Shown here: in pieces, positions 30,423-38,748 of the stretch
Layout of the letters: every line of letters starts with the position of its first letter
How positions within the stretch are numbered: the first letter of the stretch is position 1
DNA from: Actinoplanes sp. TBRC 11911
GTDB taxonomy: Bacteria; Actinomycetota; Actinomycetes; Mycobacteriales; Micromonosporaceae
Assembly: GCF_012933445.1 (NCBI RefSeq)
Contig: NZ_JABBNC010000028.1
Location: 1 to 64,000, forward strand
Reading direction: 5' to 3'
Length of the DNA: 64,000 bases
Program-made: the position numbers and the translations under genes
The notes under the pieces: generated by a model
What the model saw: only the letters and a program-made list of their open reading frames with translations
Told to the model about the DNA's origin: nothing
The model's database searches: none

Positions 30423-30734
30423 ATGGACGCGCTCACCGCCCTCGCCGAACCGACCCGCCGCCGGATAACCGACGCGCTGCGGGCCCGCGAGTGCAGCGTG
30501 TCCGACCTGGTCGCGATCGTGGGGATGAGCCAGCCCGCGGTGTCCAAGCACCTGCGGGTGCTGCGCGAGGCCGGCGTGGTGTCCGTGGAGATCCGTGCCC
30601 AGCGGCGGATCTACCGGTTGGAGCCGGCGTCGTTCCGCGAGCTGGACGCGTGGCTGGCGCCCTACCGGCGGTTGTGGACGCAGCACCTCGCCGCGCTGGA
30701 GCGACACCTGGATGCGAAGGGGGAAGCCGGATGA
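30423..30734 (+). CDS. ArsR-family transcriptional regulator
   Basis: 103 residues, one winged-helix domain: LTALAEPTRRRITDALRARECSVSDLVAIVGMSQPAVSKHLRVLREAGVVSVEIRAQRRIYRLEP. The Cys of RECS is not in the ELCVCDL metal-site pattern, so it belongs to the metal-independent ArsR group usually paired with an SRPBCC (AHSA1) protein. That gene indeed follows 42 bp downstream. Likely autoregulated at the GTTATATAAC palindrome. Confidence 0.9.
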   Translation: MDALTALAEPTRRRITDALRARECSVSDLVAIVGMSQPAVSKHLRVLREAGVVSVEIRAQRRIYRLEPASFRELDAWLAPYRRLWTQHLAALERHLDAKGEAG

Positions 30735-30776
30735 ACTTCGCCCCGGACCGAATCTCGATGCGAAGGAGATGATCCC

Positions 30777-31283
30777 GTGAGCTTCGACCCCGGGCCCGTC
30801 GGCGACGCGACCCTCGAGGATTGGACCCTCGTTTTCGTACGCGAGTTGCGACACGCCCCCGACGTCGTCTGGCAGGCGCTCACCGATCCGGCCGAGCTCG
30901 ACCAGTGGGCGCCGTTCCGGGCGGCGGCCGACCTGGCCAAGCCCGGCGACACCACGCTCACCATGATCGACGGCGACACCATGATGGACATGCCCGCCAG
31001 GGTGCTGGTCGCCGACCCGCCCACGCTGCTGGAATACACGTGGGGCGACGACCGGCTGCGCTGGACGCTGGAACCCTCCGAAGCCGGCACCCGGCTGATC
31101 CTGCGGCACACACTCGCCACCCGGGGGATGGAGGCGATGGTCGCGGCCGGCTGGCACATCTGCGTGGCGGTGCTCGCGCGCCTGCTCGACGGTGACCCGG
31201 TCGGCGTGATCCGCGGGTCGGACGCCATGGCGTACGGGTTCGAGCGGCTGCGCGACGGCTACGCGGAGAAGTTCGGCCGATAG
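30777..31283 (+). CDS. SRPBCC/AHSA1-family protein
   Basis: 168 residues, GTG with GAAGGAGAT upstream. START-like helix-grip fold: LVFVRELRHAPDVVWQALTDPAELDQWAPFRAA and TLLEYTWGDDRLRWTLEPSEAGTRLILRHTL, the usual AHSA1 strands. ArsR-SRPBCC pairs are widespread and the SRPBCC partner binds an unidentified hydrophobic ligand. Its stop codon forms part of the putative -10 box of the next gene. Confidence 0.88.
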   Translation: MSFDPGPVGDATLEDWTLVFVRELRHAPDVVWQALTDPAELDQWAPFRAAADLAKPGDTTLTMIDGDTMMDMPARVLVADPPTLLEYTWGDDRLRWTLEPSEAGTRLILRHTLATRGMEAMVAAGWHICVAVLARLLDGDPVGVIRGSDAMAYGFERLRDGYAEKFGR

Positions 31284-31286
31284 GGT
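31281..31286 (+). promoter_or_regulatory. -10 box TAGGGT, leaderless FGGY kinase start
   Basis: TAGGGT starts with the TAG stop of the SRPBCC gene and ends 7 nt before ATG 31294, with no Shine-Dalgarno. Confidence 0.45.
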
Positions 31287-31293
31287 CGTCCGC

Positions 31294-32856
31294 ATGGACG
31301 TCGTGATCGGGATCGACACCGGAACCACCGCCACCAAGGGCGTCGCCGCCGGTCTCGACGGGCGGCTGCGGGCGCGCGTCAGCGTGCACTACCCGTTGTC
31401 GGTGCCCGGTCCCGGTCGCGCCGAGCTCGACCCGGTCCACATCCAGGACGCCGCGGTCAAGGCGCTGACCGATGTCGCCGCTGCCTGCAGGGCCGACGGT
31501 GACCGGGTGGTCGCCGTCAGCCTCAGCGCCTTCCTGCACGCGCTGCTCCCGATGGACGCCGACGGCCGCCCGCTGGGTCCGGTGGTGACCTGGGCCGACG
31601 GCCGGGCCGCCGAGCAGGCCGAGCAGATCGTGGCGGCGGGCCTCGGACACAAACTTCAAGCCCGCTCCGGTACGCCTGTGCACCCCATGTCGCCGCTGGC
31701 CAAGCTCGCGTGGTGGAAGGCGCACGACCCGCACGTGCTCGACGAGACGCCGCGCTGGGCCGGGGTCAAGGAGCTGGTGCTCGCGGCGCTGGCCGACGGC
31801 CCGTACGTGGTGGACCTGTCGCTCGCCTCCGGGACGGGGCTCTACGACCTGCACGAGCGCCGCTGGGACCCGGAAGCGCTCTCGATCGCCGGGGTGAAGG
31901 AGTCGCAGCTTGCCTCCGTCGTGCCCACGGTCGAGCGGTTACGCCTGCGTCCGGCGGTCGCCGCCGCGGCCGGGCTGCCGGCGGACACTCCGCTGATCAT
32001 CGGGGCCGCCGACGGGCCGCTGGCCAACCTCGGTGTCGGCGCCGTTCCCGCCGGGGTCGTGGCTATCTCCCTCGGTACCAGCGGCGCGCTGCGCACCATC
32101 GTCGACCGGCCCGCCACCGACGCGGCCGGGCGGCTGTTCTGCTACGCGCTCACCGAGGACCGCTGGGCCATCGGCGGCGCGATCAACAACGCGGGCTCGG
32201 TGGTGCGCTGGGCCGGGCAGGCGTTCGCGGGCGGGTTCGAGCGGCCCGGCGCCGAGGGCGAGGACGCGGACGAGCGGGACGCCGCCCTGGTCCTCGAGGC
32301 GCAGGACGCACCGGCCGGCAGCGACGGGCTGCTCTGCCTGCCCTATCTGCTCGGCGAACGCGCGCCCTGGTGGCGGCCCGGGCTGCGCGGGGCGTATCTG
32401 GGGCTGCGGCGCGAACATGGGCGGGCTCACCTCGTACGGGCGGCGATCGAAGGGGTTTGCCAGCAGCTCGCCCTGGTGCGGGACTCGTTCGCGGCCGAGG
32501 GGCACGAGGTCACCGAGGTGCGGGCGACCGGGGGAGCGGCCGCGTCGGACCTGTGGGTGAGCGTGCTGGCGTCGGCGCTGAACTTGCCGGTCGGGGTCGC
32601 GGATACGCCGGAAGGGACCGCGCTGGGGGCGTGCCTGCTGGGGTGGCACGCGCTCGGCGACCTGAGCGACCTGGACGAGGCCGCGTCGCTGGTGGGCGTG
32701 GGTGCGGCGAGGATGCCGGACCCGTCCGACGCCGCCCTGTACGCCCGGCTGCGGCCGCTCGTGGAGAAGTCGGCGCTCGCCATGATGGAAACCGTCAAGG
32801 AGCTGGACCGGTTGGCGCCGCCGCCGCTGCCTAGCACAGAAAAGGCCGCCTCATAA
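31294..32856 (+). CDS. FGGY-family carbohydrate kinase, gluconokinase-like
   Basis: 520 residues. Two actin-like domains: VVIGIDTGTTATKGVAAGLDGR (ATP/sugar loop, residues 3-24), SLSAFLHALLPMDADGRPLGPVVTWADGRA (the SxSxxxH..LLP...W pattern is gluconate-kinase-like), AISLGTSGALR, and the C-terminal EVRATGGAAASDLWVSVLASALNLPV with PEGTALGACLLG. FGGY enzymes phosphorylate sugars or sugar acids; gluconate is favoured by motif, but xylulose is not excluded. No gluconate transporter is adjacent. Confidence 0.85.
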   Translation: MDVVIGIDTGTTATKGVAAGLDGRLRARVSVHYPLSVPGPGRAELDPVHIQDAAVKALTDVAAACRADGDRVVAVSLSAFLHALLPMDADGRPLGPVVTWADGRAAEQAEQIVAAGLGHKLQARSGTPVHPMSPLAKLAWWKAHDPHVLDETPRWAGVKELVLAALADGPYVVDLSLASGTGLYDLHERRWDPEALSIAGVKESQLASVVPTVERLRLRPAVAAAAGLPADTPLIIGAADGPLANLGVGAVPAGVVAISLGTSGALRTIVDRPATDAAGRLFCYALTEDRWAIGGAINNAGSVVRWAGQAFAGGFERPGAEGEDADERDAALVLEAQDAPAGSDGLLCLPYLLGERAPWWRPGLRGAYLGLRREHGRAHLVRAAIEGVCQQLALVRDSFAAEGHEVTEVRATGGAAASDLWVSVLASALNLPVGVADTPEGTALGACLLGWHALGDLSDLDEAASLVGVGAARMPDPSDAALYARLRPLVEKSALAMMETVKELDRLAPPPLPSTEKAAS

Positions 32857-32889
32857 CACGATCTTGACGAGCGGCGGTGACGTTGCCCG

Positions 32890-33075
32890 CGTTGACGGCG
32901 GGCACGCCGGTGAGAAAGCATGACCGGCGAGCGGTCGCGGAGGAACCCGGTGCGAGTCCGGGACGGTCCCGCCACTGTGACCGGGGAGCGACCCGTCCCG
33001 CATGCCACGGCGCGTCTGGCCGGAAGGCGGACGGGCCGCATCGATCCGGGAGTCAGGAGACTCCGGCCGCTCGTG
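32890..33075 (+). ncRNA. cobalamin riboswitch
   Basis: The conserved core reads GAGGAACCCGGTGCGAGTCC, followed by GGGACGGTCCCGCCACTGTGA, and the B12 box GTCAGGAGAC occurs at the 3' side (about 33051-33060). The sequence ends about 40 nt before the GTG start of the chelatase gene, in the right place to control its ribosome binding site. Members of this class bind adenosyl- or methylcobalamin and switch expression off. It regulates the chelatase-cobO-cobB operon directly downstream. Confidence 0.95.
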
Positions 33076-33116
33076 CCACCGTCGTGCGGGCGTGGACACC
33101 CGCAGAAGGGAACTCC

Positions 33117-35246
33117 GTGACGCCGTACCCGTTCTCCGCCGTGGTCGGGCTTGACGACCTGCGCCTCGCGTTGCTGCTCACCGCCGTCTCACCCCACGTC
33201 GGCGGGGTGCTGGTCCGGGGTGAGAAGGGCACCGCCAAGAGCACGGTGGTGCGCGCGCTGGCCGGGCTGCTGCCGGACGTCGCCGTGGTGCGGGGGTGCC
33301 GTTTCGCCTGCGATCCGGCGGCGCCCGACCCGGACTGCCCGGACGGCCCGCACGCCCCCGACTCCCCGGCGGTGCGCCGGCCGTCGGCGCTGGTGGAGCT
33401 GCCGGTCGGGGCCACCGAGGATCGCGTCGTGGGCACGCTGGACATTCAGCGTGCGCTTGCCGACGGGGTGAAGGCGTACGAGCCGGGGCTGCTGGCGGCG
33501 GCCCACCGGGGCGTGCTCTACGTCGACGAGGTGAACCTGCTTCCGGACCACCTGGTCGACCTGCTGCTGGACGCGGCCGCGATGGGCCGCGCGCACGTCG
33601 AACGTGACGGGGTGTCGGTCAAGCACGCGGCCCGGTTCCTGCTGGTGGGCACGATGAACCCGGAGGAGGGCGAGCCGCGGCCGCAGCTCGTCGACCGGTT
33701 CGGCCTGGTCGTGACGGTGGCGGCGCCACGACAGGCGAAGGACCGGGCCGAGGTGGTCCGGCGGCGGCTCGCGTACGAGGCGGACCCGTCCGCCTTCGCG
33801 GCCCGCTTCGCGAACGACGAGGGGGAGCTCGCGCAGCGGATCGTGACGGCACGGCGGGTGCTGCCCCGGGTGGCGCTGCCGGACCGGATGCTCGACCGGA
33901 TCGCCCGGGTGTGTCTCGCGTACGGGGTGGACGGTCTCCGCGCGGACATCGTGGTGGCCCGGTGCGCGGTGGCGCTGGCGGCCTGGTCCGGCCGGGAGAC
34001 CGTGACCGGGCAGGACGTGCGGGACGCGGCCCGGCTGGCGCTGCCGCATCGGCGCCGGAAGGATCCGCTGGACCCGCCGGGTACGGATGAGCAGAAGCTG
34101 GAGGACGCGCTTGCCGAGGCGGAGGCCGGGGACGATCCGGACGATGACCCGCCGGGCGGTGGCGGGCCGGATTCAGGGCCGGATGGCGCGGGGCCGGATG
34201 GCGCGGGCTCGGATCGCGCGGGCGCGGACGGCTCGGGTTCGGACGGCAGCTCCCACCCATCCGACATTTCCGATTTTTCGGAAAGGTCGGATGGAGGCAA
34301 GTCGCCCCAGCGCTCCATGGCGCCCGGCACCGCGTCCGGCCGCAGCGACTTACGCGATAAATCGGAAATGTCCGGCGAGGCGGAGCGCTCGGCATCCGGC
34401 GCGACCGGCGACGGCGACACAGCCACCAACGGCGACGGCGCGGAACGACGGGACGGCGGCGACCCGCGCGCCGGCGCTCCCGCGGTCGCGGCCGGACAGG
34501 CGTACCGGACCCGGACCTTATCGATTGCCCGCCGGGGTGAGGGTGGGCACTCAGGCCGCCGCTCGCCCGCCTTTTCCCGGCGCGGCCGGGTCGTCGGCTC
34601 GCGCGTCCCGCACGGCAAGCTGACCGGCGCACCCCACTTGCCCGCCACCCTGCGCGCCGCCCTGCACCGAGGCACACCCCGCGGCGGGAGTGTCGTCGAG
34701 CCGCGGGACCTGCGCGAGTCCGTCCACGTCGGACGCGAGGCCAACCTGGTGCTCTTCGTCGTCGACGCGTCCGGTTCGATGGCCGCCCGCAAGCGCATGA
34801 CCATCGTCAAGACCGCCGTGTTGTCGCTTCTCCGGGACGCCTACCAGCGGCGGGACCGGGTCGGGATGATCACGTTCCGGGGGCATGACGCCGAGCAGGT
34901 GCTGCCGCCGACGTCCAGCCACGAGGTCGGGGTGCTGCGGCTGGCGGCGTTGCGCACGGGAGGGCGGACACCGTTGGCGGCCGGCTTGCGCACCGCGGCC
35001 GCGACCATCGCCACCGAGCGGCGCCGTGATCCGCGCCGGCGTCCGCTGCTGGTGATCGTCACGGACGGGCGGGCCACCAGCGGGCCGGACCCGGTCCAGG
35101 TCGCGCCCGCGCTGGCCGGCGTCTCCACCGTGGTCGTCGACTGCGAGTCCGGGCCGATCCGTCTCGGGCTGGCCGGGCGGCTCGCCACCGCGCTCGACGC
35201 CGATCTCATGCCACTCGACCAGCTCGAAGTCCGGAGGGCCGCCTGA
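33117..35246 (+). CDS. fused ChlI-ChlD type chelatase subunit (putative cobaltochelatase)
   Basis: 709 residues, GTG 33117 after AGAAGGGA. N-terminal AAA+ domain: Walker A RGEKGTAKST (about 34-43), LYVDEVNLLPDHLVDLLLDAAAMG (Walker B) and LVGTMNPEEGEPRPQLVDRFGLVV. The middle is an acidic, Gly/Pro/Asp-rich linker (about 340-470). C-terminal von Willebrand A domain: FVVDASGSMAARKRM (MIDAS DxSxS), RTGGRTPLAAGL and VIVTDGRATSG. It looks like magnesium chelatase I plus D in one chain. With a B12 riboswitch and cob genes it most likely powers cobalt insertion with a CobN subunit that is not in this window. The linker DNA carries an AT-rich inverted repeat (34260-34291). Confidence 0.9.
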   Translation: MTPYPFSAVVGLDDLRLALLLTAVSPHVGGVLVRGEKGTAKSTVVRALAGLLPDVAVVRGCRFACDPAAPDPDCPDGPHAPDSPAVRRPSALVELPVGATEDRVVGTLDIQRALADGVKAYEPGLLAAAHRGVLYVDEVNLLPDHLVDLLLDAAAMGRAHVERDGVSVKHAARFLLVGTMNPEEGEPRPQLVDRFGLVVTVAAPRQAKDRAEVVRRRLAYEADPSAFAARFANDEGELAQRIVTARRVLPRVALPDRMLDRIARVCLAYGVDGLRADIVVARCAVALAAWSGRETVTGQDVRDAARLALPHRRRKDPLDPPGTDEQKLEDALAEAEAGDDPDDDPPGGGGPDSGPDGAGPDGAGSDRAGADGSGSDGSSHPSDISDFSERSDGGKSPQRSMAPGTASGRSDLRDKSEMSGEAERSASGATGDGDTATNGDGAERRDGGDPRAGAPAVAAGQAYRTRTLSIARRGEGGHSGRRSPAFSRRGRVVGSRVPHGKLTGAPHLPATLRAALHRGTPRGGSVVEPRDLRESVHVGREANLVLFVVDASGSMAARKRMTIVKTAVLSLLRDAYQRRDRVGMITFRGHDAEQVLPPTSSHEVGVLRLAALRTGGRTPLAAGLRTAAATIATERRRDPRRRPLLVIVTDGRATSGPDPVQVAPALAGVSTVVVDCESGPIRLGLAGRLATALDADLMPLDQLEVRRAA

Positions 35247-35247
35247 A

Positions 35248-35847
35248 ATGCCGCAGGGCAAAGTCACCACCGTGCCGCAGGACGGGCTCACCACCCGGCA
35301 GCGCCGCCGCCAGGCCGTGCTCGCCGTCCACACCGGAGCGGGCAAGGGCAAGTCGACCGCCGCGTTCGGGATGGCGCTGCGGGCCTGGAGCGCGGGCTGG
35401 CCGATCGGCGTGTTCCAGTTCGTGAAGTCGGAGAAGTGGAAGGTCGGCGAGGAGACCGCGCTCAAGACGCTGGGCCGGTCCGGGGGAGCGCCGGTGACCT
35501 GGCACAAGATGGGTGAGGGCTGGTCCTGGATCCAGCGGCCGGGCACCGAACGCGATCACGCCGCCGAGGCCGCCGAGGGCTGGGCGCAGATCAAACGCGA
35601 TCTGGCCGCCGAGACGTACAAATTCCTGGTGCTCGACGAATTCACGTACCCGATGAAGTGGGGCTGGGTCTCCGTGGACGACGTCGTCGCCACGCTCGCC
35701 GGACGGCCCGGCACGCAGCACGTCGTGATCACCGGCCGGGACGCGGCGCCGGGGCTGCTCGAGGCCGCCGACCTGGTCACCGAGATGACGAAGGTGAAGC
35801 ACCCGATGGACGCCGGCCGCAAGGGACAGCAGGGCATCGAATGGTGA
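35248..35847 (+). CDS. cobO: cob(I)yrinic acid a,c-diamide adenosyltransferase
   Basis: 199 residues. Adds the adenosyl group to corrinoids. The P-loop is HTGAGKGKSTAAFGMALRA (about 24-42), then FQFVKSEKWKVGEE, FLVLDEFTYPMKWGW, VVITGRDAAPGLLEAADLVTEM and the terminal KHPMDAGRKGQQGIEW, all typical of CobO/BtuR. It starts one base after the chelatase stop, and its own stop overlaps the cobB start, so all three are coupled. Confidence 0.96.
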   Translation: MPQGKVTTVPQDGLTTRQRRRQAVLAVHTGAGKGKSTAAFGMALRAWSAGWPIGVFQFVKSEKWKVGEETALKTLGRSGGAPVTWHKMGEGWSWIQRPGTERDHAAEAAEGWAQIKRDLAAETYKFLVLDEFTYPMKWGWVSVDDVVATLAGRPGTQHVVITGRDAAPGLLEAADLVTEMTKVKHPMDAGRKGQQGIEW

Positions 35848-37196
35848 CCGTGCCGCGCGTCGTGATCGCCGCACCCGCCTCCGGACACGGCAAGACCACC
35901 GTGGCGACCGGCCTGCTCGCGGCCTTCGCGAAGCGGGGGGTGCCGGTCGCGCCGTTCAAGGTCGGCCCCGACTACATCGACCCCGGCTACCACGCGCTGG
36001 CCGCCGGGCGCCCCGGCCGCAACCTCGACCCGGTGCTGGTCGGCGAGGAGCTGATCGCGCCGCTGTTCGCGCACGGGTCGGCCGGCGCCGAGATCGCGAT
36101 CATCGAGGGCGTGATGGGCCTGTACGACGGCCGCACCGGCGCCGGTGAGACGGGTTCGACGGCGCAGGTCGCGCGCCTGCTGGAGGCCCCGGTGATCCTG
36201 GTGGTGGACGCCGCCGCCCAGGGCCGGTCGATCGCCGCGCTGGTGCACGGGTTCCGCAGCTTCGGCAACGTGCGGATGGCCGGCGTGATCCTCAACCGGG
36301 TCGGCTCGGACCGGCACGAGGCGATCCTGCGCGAGGCGTGCGAGGAGGTCGGCACCCCGGTGCTGGGCGCGTTGCGCCGGGCCGACGCGGTCGCCGCCCC
36401 GTCGCGGCACCTCGGTCTGGTGCCCGCCGCCGAACGCGCCGCCGAGGCCCAGGAATCGGTGAACGCGCTGGCCGCGCTGGTCGCCGCGTCGGTCGATCTC
36501 GATGAGGTGGCGGCGATCGCCCGGTCCGCGGCGCCGCTCTACGCGGACGCGTGGGATCCGGCGGCCGCGTCGCCGGTGGCGGGCCGTCCGGTGGTCGCGC
36601 TCGCCGGTGGTCCCGCTTTCTCCTTCTCGTACGCCGAGACCCCTGAGCTCCTGTCCGGCGCGGGCGCCGAGGTCGTGATCGTCGACCCGCTGCGCGACGA
36701 GGCCCTGCCGGCCGGCACGCGGGCCTTGGTGGTGGGTGGCGGTTTCCCCGAGGTGTACGCCTCGGAGCTGTCCGCCAACGAGTCACTGCGCAAGTCGGTG
36801 TCGTCGCTGGGCGCGTCCGGGGGCCCGATCGTCGCCGAGTGCGCGGGCCTGCTGTGGCTGTGCCGTTCGCTGGACGACGCCCCGATGTGCGGCATCCTGG
36901 ACGCCGAGGCCGCGATGACCCCGACGTTGACGCTGGGTTACCGCGACGCGGTGGCGCTCAGTGACAGCCCGTTGGCGCCGGCGGGCACGCGGGTGACCGG
37001 CCACGAGTTTCACCGCACGACCGTCCATCCACGATCGGGTGTCCTGTTGTCGCCCGCCGGGGGTGCCGCGTGGGCGTGGCGGGGAGCCGACCCGGAGGGC
37101 TTCGCGACGCCGTCGCTGCACGCGTCCTACCTGCATCTGCACTGGGCGGGGCACCGGGGTTTCGCGGAGCGGCTGGTAGCGGCCGCGGCCGGTTGA
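35841..37196 (+). CDS. cobB: cobyrinic/hydrogenobyrinic acid a,c-diamide synthase
   Basis: 451 residues from ATG 35841 (GTG 35844 is an alternative giving a 4-bp GTGA overlap with cobO). N-terminal ATP-dependent domain: APASGHGKTTVATGLLAAF, KVGPDYIDPGYH and IIEGVMGLYDG. C-terminal type I glutamine amidotransferase domain: GGGFPEVYASELSANESLR, VAECAGLLWL (nucleophile Cys) and GHEFHRTTV (His). It amidates the a and c side chains of the corrin ring using glutamine. Third gene of the B12 riboswitch operon. Confidence 0.96.
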   Translation: MVTVPRVVIAAPASGHGKTTVATGLLAAFAKRGVPVAPFKVGPDYIDPGYHALAAGRPGRNLDPVLVGEELIAPLFAHGSAGAEIAIIEGVMGLYDGRTGAGETGSTAQVARLLEAPVILVVDAAAQGRSIAALVHGFRSFGNVRMAGVILNRVGSDRHEAILREACEEVGTPVLGALRRADAVAAPSRHLGLVPAAERAAEAQESVNALAALVAASVDLDEVAAIARSAAPLYADAWDPAAASPVAGRPVVALAGGPAFSFSYAETPELLSGAGAEVVIVDPLRDEALPAGTRALVVGGGFPEVYASELSANESLRKSVSSLGASGGPIVAECAGLLWLCRSLDDAPMCGILDAEAAMTPTLTLGYRDAVALSDSPLAPAGTRVTGHEFHRTTVHPRSGVLLSPAGGAAWAWRGADPEGFATPSLHASYLHLHWAGHRGFAERLVAAAAG

Positions 37197-37244
37197 CCGG
37201 GGGGCCCGGTCATCGCCGCCGCCGGGATGGGGGAGGATCGTCCG

Positions 37245-38741
37245 GTGAGCCCTGTGAGCCGTGGACGGAAGAAAGCGAAATCCCGCCAATCCGGTCAACG
37301 CGTCCTGCGTGCGGTGACGACGCCGCCCGACGAGTGCGACTGCCCGGCGTGTTCCGGCATGCCGCTGGACGCGGAGGAGTTCCTCGACGATCTGCTGGAC
37401 AGCGCCGCCGACCTGGTCGCCCTCGAGGACCCGCTGGACGTGGAACTCTTCGGGGCGACCGTGATCGCCGCGGGTGAGCTGGCCGGCGAGGCGTCGTTCC
37501 GCGAGGAGCTGACCGGCGGCATCATTCCGGCGCTGGCGGCGGCGGCCACCCCGGAGTCACTGGCCCTGCTGCTGGCGATCGACGCGGTCCACCCCGGTCA
37601 GGGCGCCTCGGACGCCGCACGTTCGCTGACCGGCGCGGGGGTCACCGCGCCGGCATGGCAGGCCGCGATGGCGCGCCCGATGCGGCTCACGGTGAGCCGG
37701 CGCTACGGCGACCTGGACGGCGAAGCGTCGATGCTGCTGTGCGTCTTCGAGCGGTCCGGCCACTCGCACGGCTTCATCGTGCATGTCGACCACACCGACT
37801 GTGACGCGGCCGCGGACATCATCACGTTCCCGGGTGAGCTGCTGGACGAGGTCACCGGCATGATCCAGGACGACGCCCGCCGGTCCGGGGTGACCCTGTC
37901 CGCCGACGACCTCGACCCCGGCGAATTCCGGTGGCAGGTCGAGCGTGCTCTCGACGCCCGCGCCGTCCACGATCGGGAAGGCCCGCCCGAGCTGGACGCC
38001 GGCGACGAGGACGGCCCCGGCTATCCCACGCTGGCGGTGGTGCTGCGCGCCCGGATGGCGATCCTCCCGGAACCGCCGCGGCCACCAGCCCCGCACGGCG
38101 ATGGCCGGCCGGTTGCCACCGCACCGATCCCGATGCCGTCGCAGCGCCGGTCGTCGACGACCTTGCCGGCCAAGCGTAGGAAGTCCGGCGGGCCGGCCCC
38201 GATCTACCAGATCAAGGTCGGTCTGCGCGGGGCGAAACCCCCGATCTGGCGGCGGCTGGAGGTGCCCGGCGACATCGGGCTCGCCGATCTGCACCTCGTC
38301 ATCCAGGTGGCTTTCGGCTGGAACGGCGGCCACCTGCACGTCTTCGAAACCCCGTACGGGAGCTTCGGGGTTGCCGACCCGGAGCTGGAACACCTCGCCG
38401 AAGCGCCGGTGACGCTGGAGCAGGTCGCCCCCGCCGCCGGCGACCGGATCCAGTATCTCTACGACTTCGGCGACGACTGGGACCACGACATCCGGGTGGA
38501 GAAGCTGCTCGACCGGCAGGCCGTGGCGTATCCGCGCTGCACCGGGGGCCGGCGTGCCGCCCCGCCGGACGACTGCGGCGGCATCTGGGCGTACACCGAG
38601 ATCCTGGAGATCCTGGCCGACCCGGACCATCCCGACCACGACGAACGGCTGGAATGGCTCGACCTGGAATCCGCAGACGAGTTCCGGCCTGACGAGTTCG
38701 ACGCCGCCGCCGTGACCCGGCTGCTCACCGCAATGCGCTGA
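37245..38741 (+). CDS. plasmid pRiA4b ORF-3 family (IS1096 TnpR-like) protein
   Basis: 498 residues from GTG 37245, after GGGGGAGG at 8-nt spacing (ATG 37227 lacks one). An N-terminal basic stretch and a Cys pair CDCPACSG are followed by a helical region of unknown type. The C-terminal PF07929 domain (about 325-490) reads IYQIKVGLRGAKPPIWRRLEVPGDIGLADLHLVIQVAFGWNGGHLHVF, YDFGDDWDHDIRVE and CTGGRRAAPPDDCGG. The family occurs next to mobile elements and as a stand-alone chromosomal protein; its biochemical role is not established. It is convergent with the SNF2 helicase gene, 7 bp apart. Confidence 0.85.
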   Translation: MSPVSRGRKKAKSRQSGQRVLRAVTTPPDECDCPACSGMPLDAEEFLDDLLDSAADLVALEDPLDVELFGATVIAAGELAGEASFREELTGGIIPALAAAATPESLALLLAIDAVHPGQGASDAARSLTGAGVTAPAWQAAMARPMRLTVSRRYGDLDGEASMLLCVFERSGHSHGFIVHVDHTDCDAAADIITFPGELLDEVTGMIQDDARRSGVTLSADDLDPGEFRWQVERALDARAVHDREGPPELDAGDEDGPGYPTLAVVLRARMAILPEPPRPPAPHGDGRPVATAPIPMPSQRRSSTTLPAKRRKSGGPAPIYQIKVGLRGAKPPIWRRLEVPGDIGLADLHLVIQVAFGWNGGHLHVFETPYGSFGVADPELEHLAEAPVTLEQVAPAAGDRIQYLYDFGDDWDHDIRVEKLLDRQAVAYPRCTGGRRAAPPDDCGGIWAYTEILEILADPDHPDHDERLEWLDLESADEFRPDEFDAAAVTRLLTAMR

Positions 38742-38748
38742 CCGGCGG

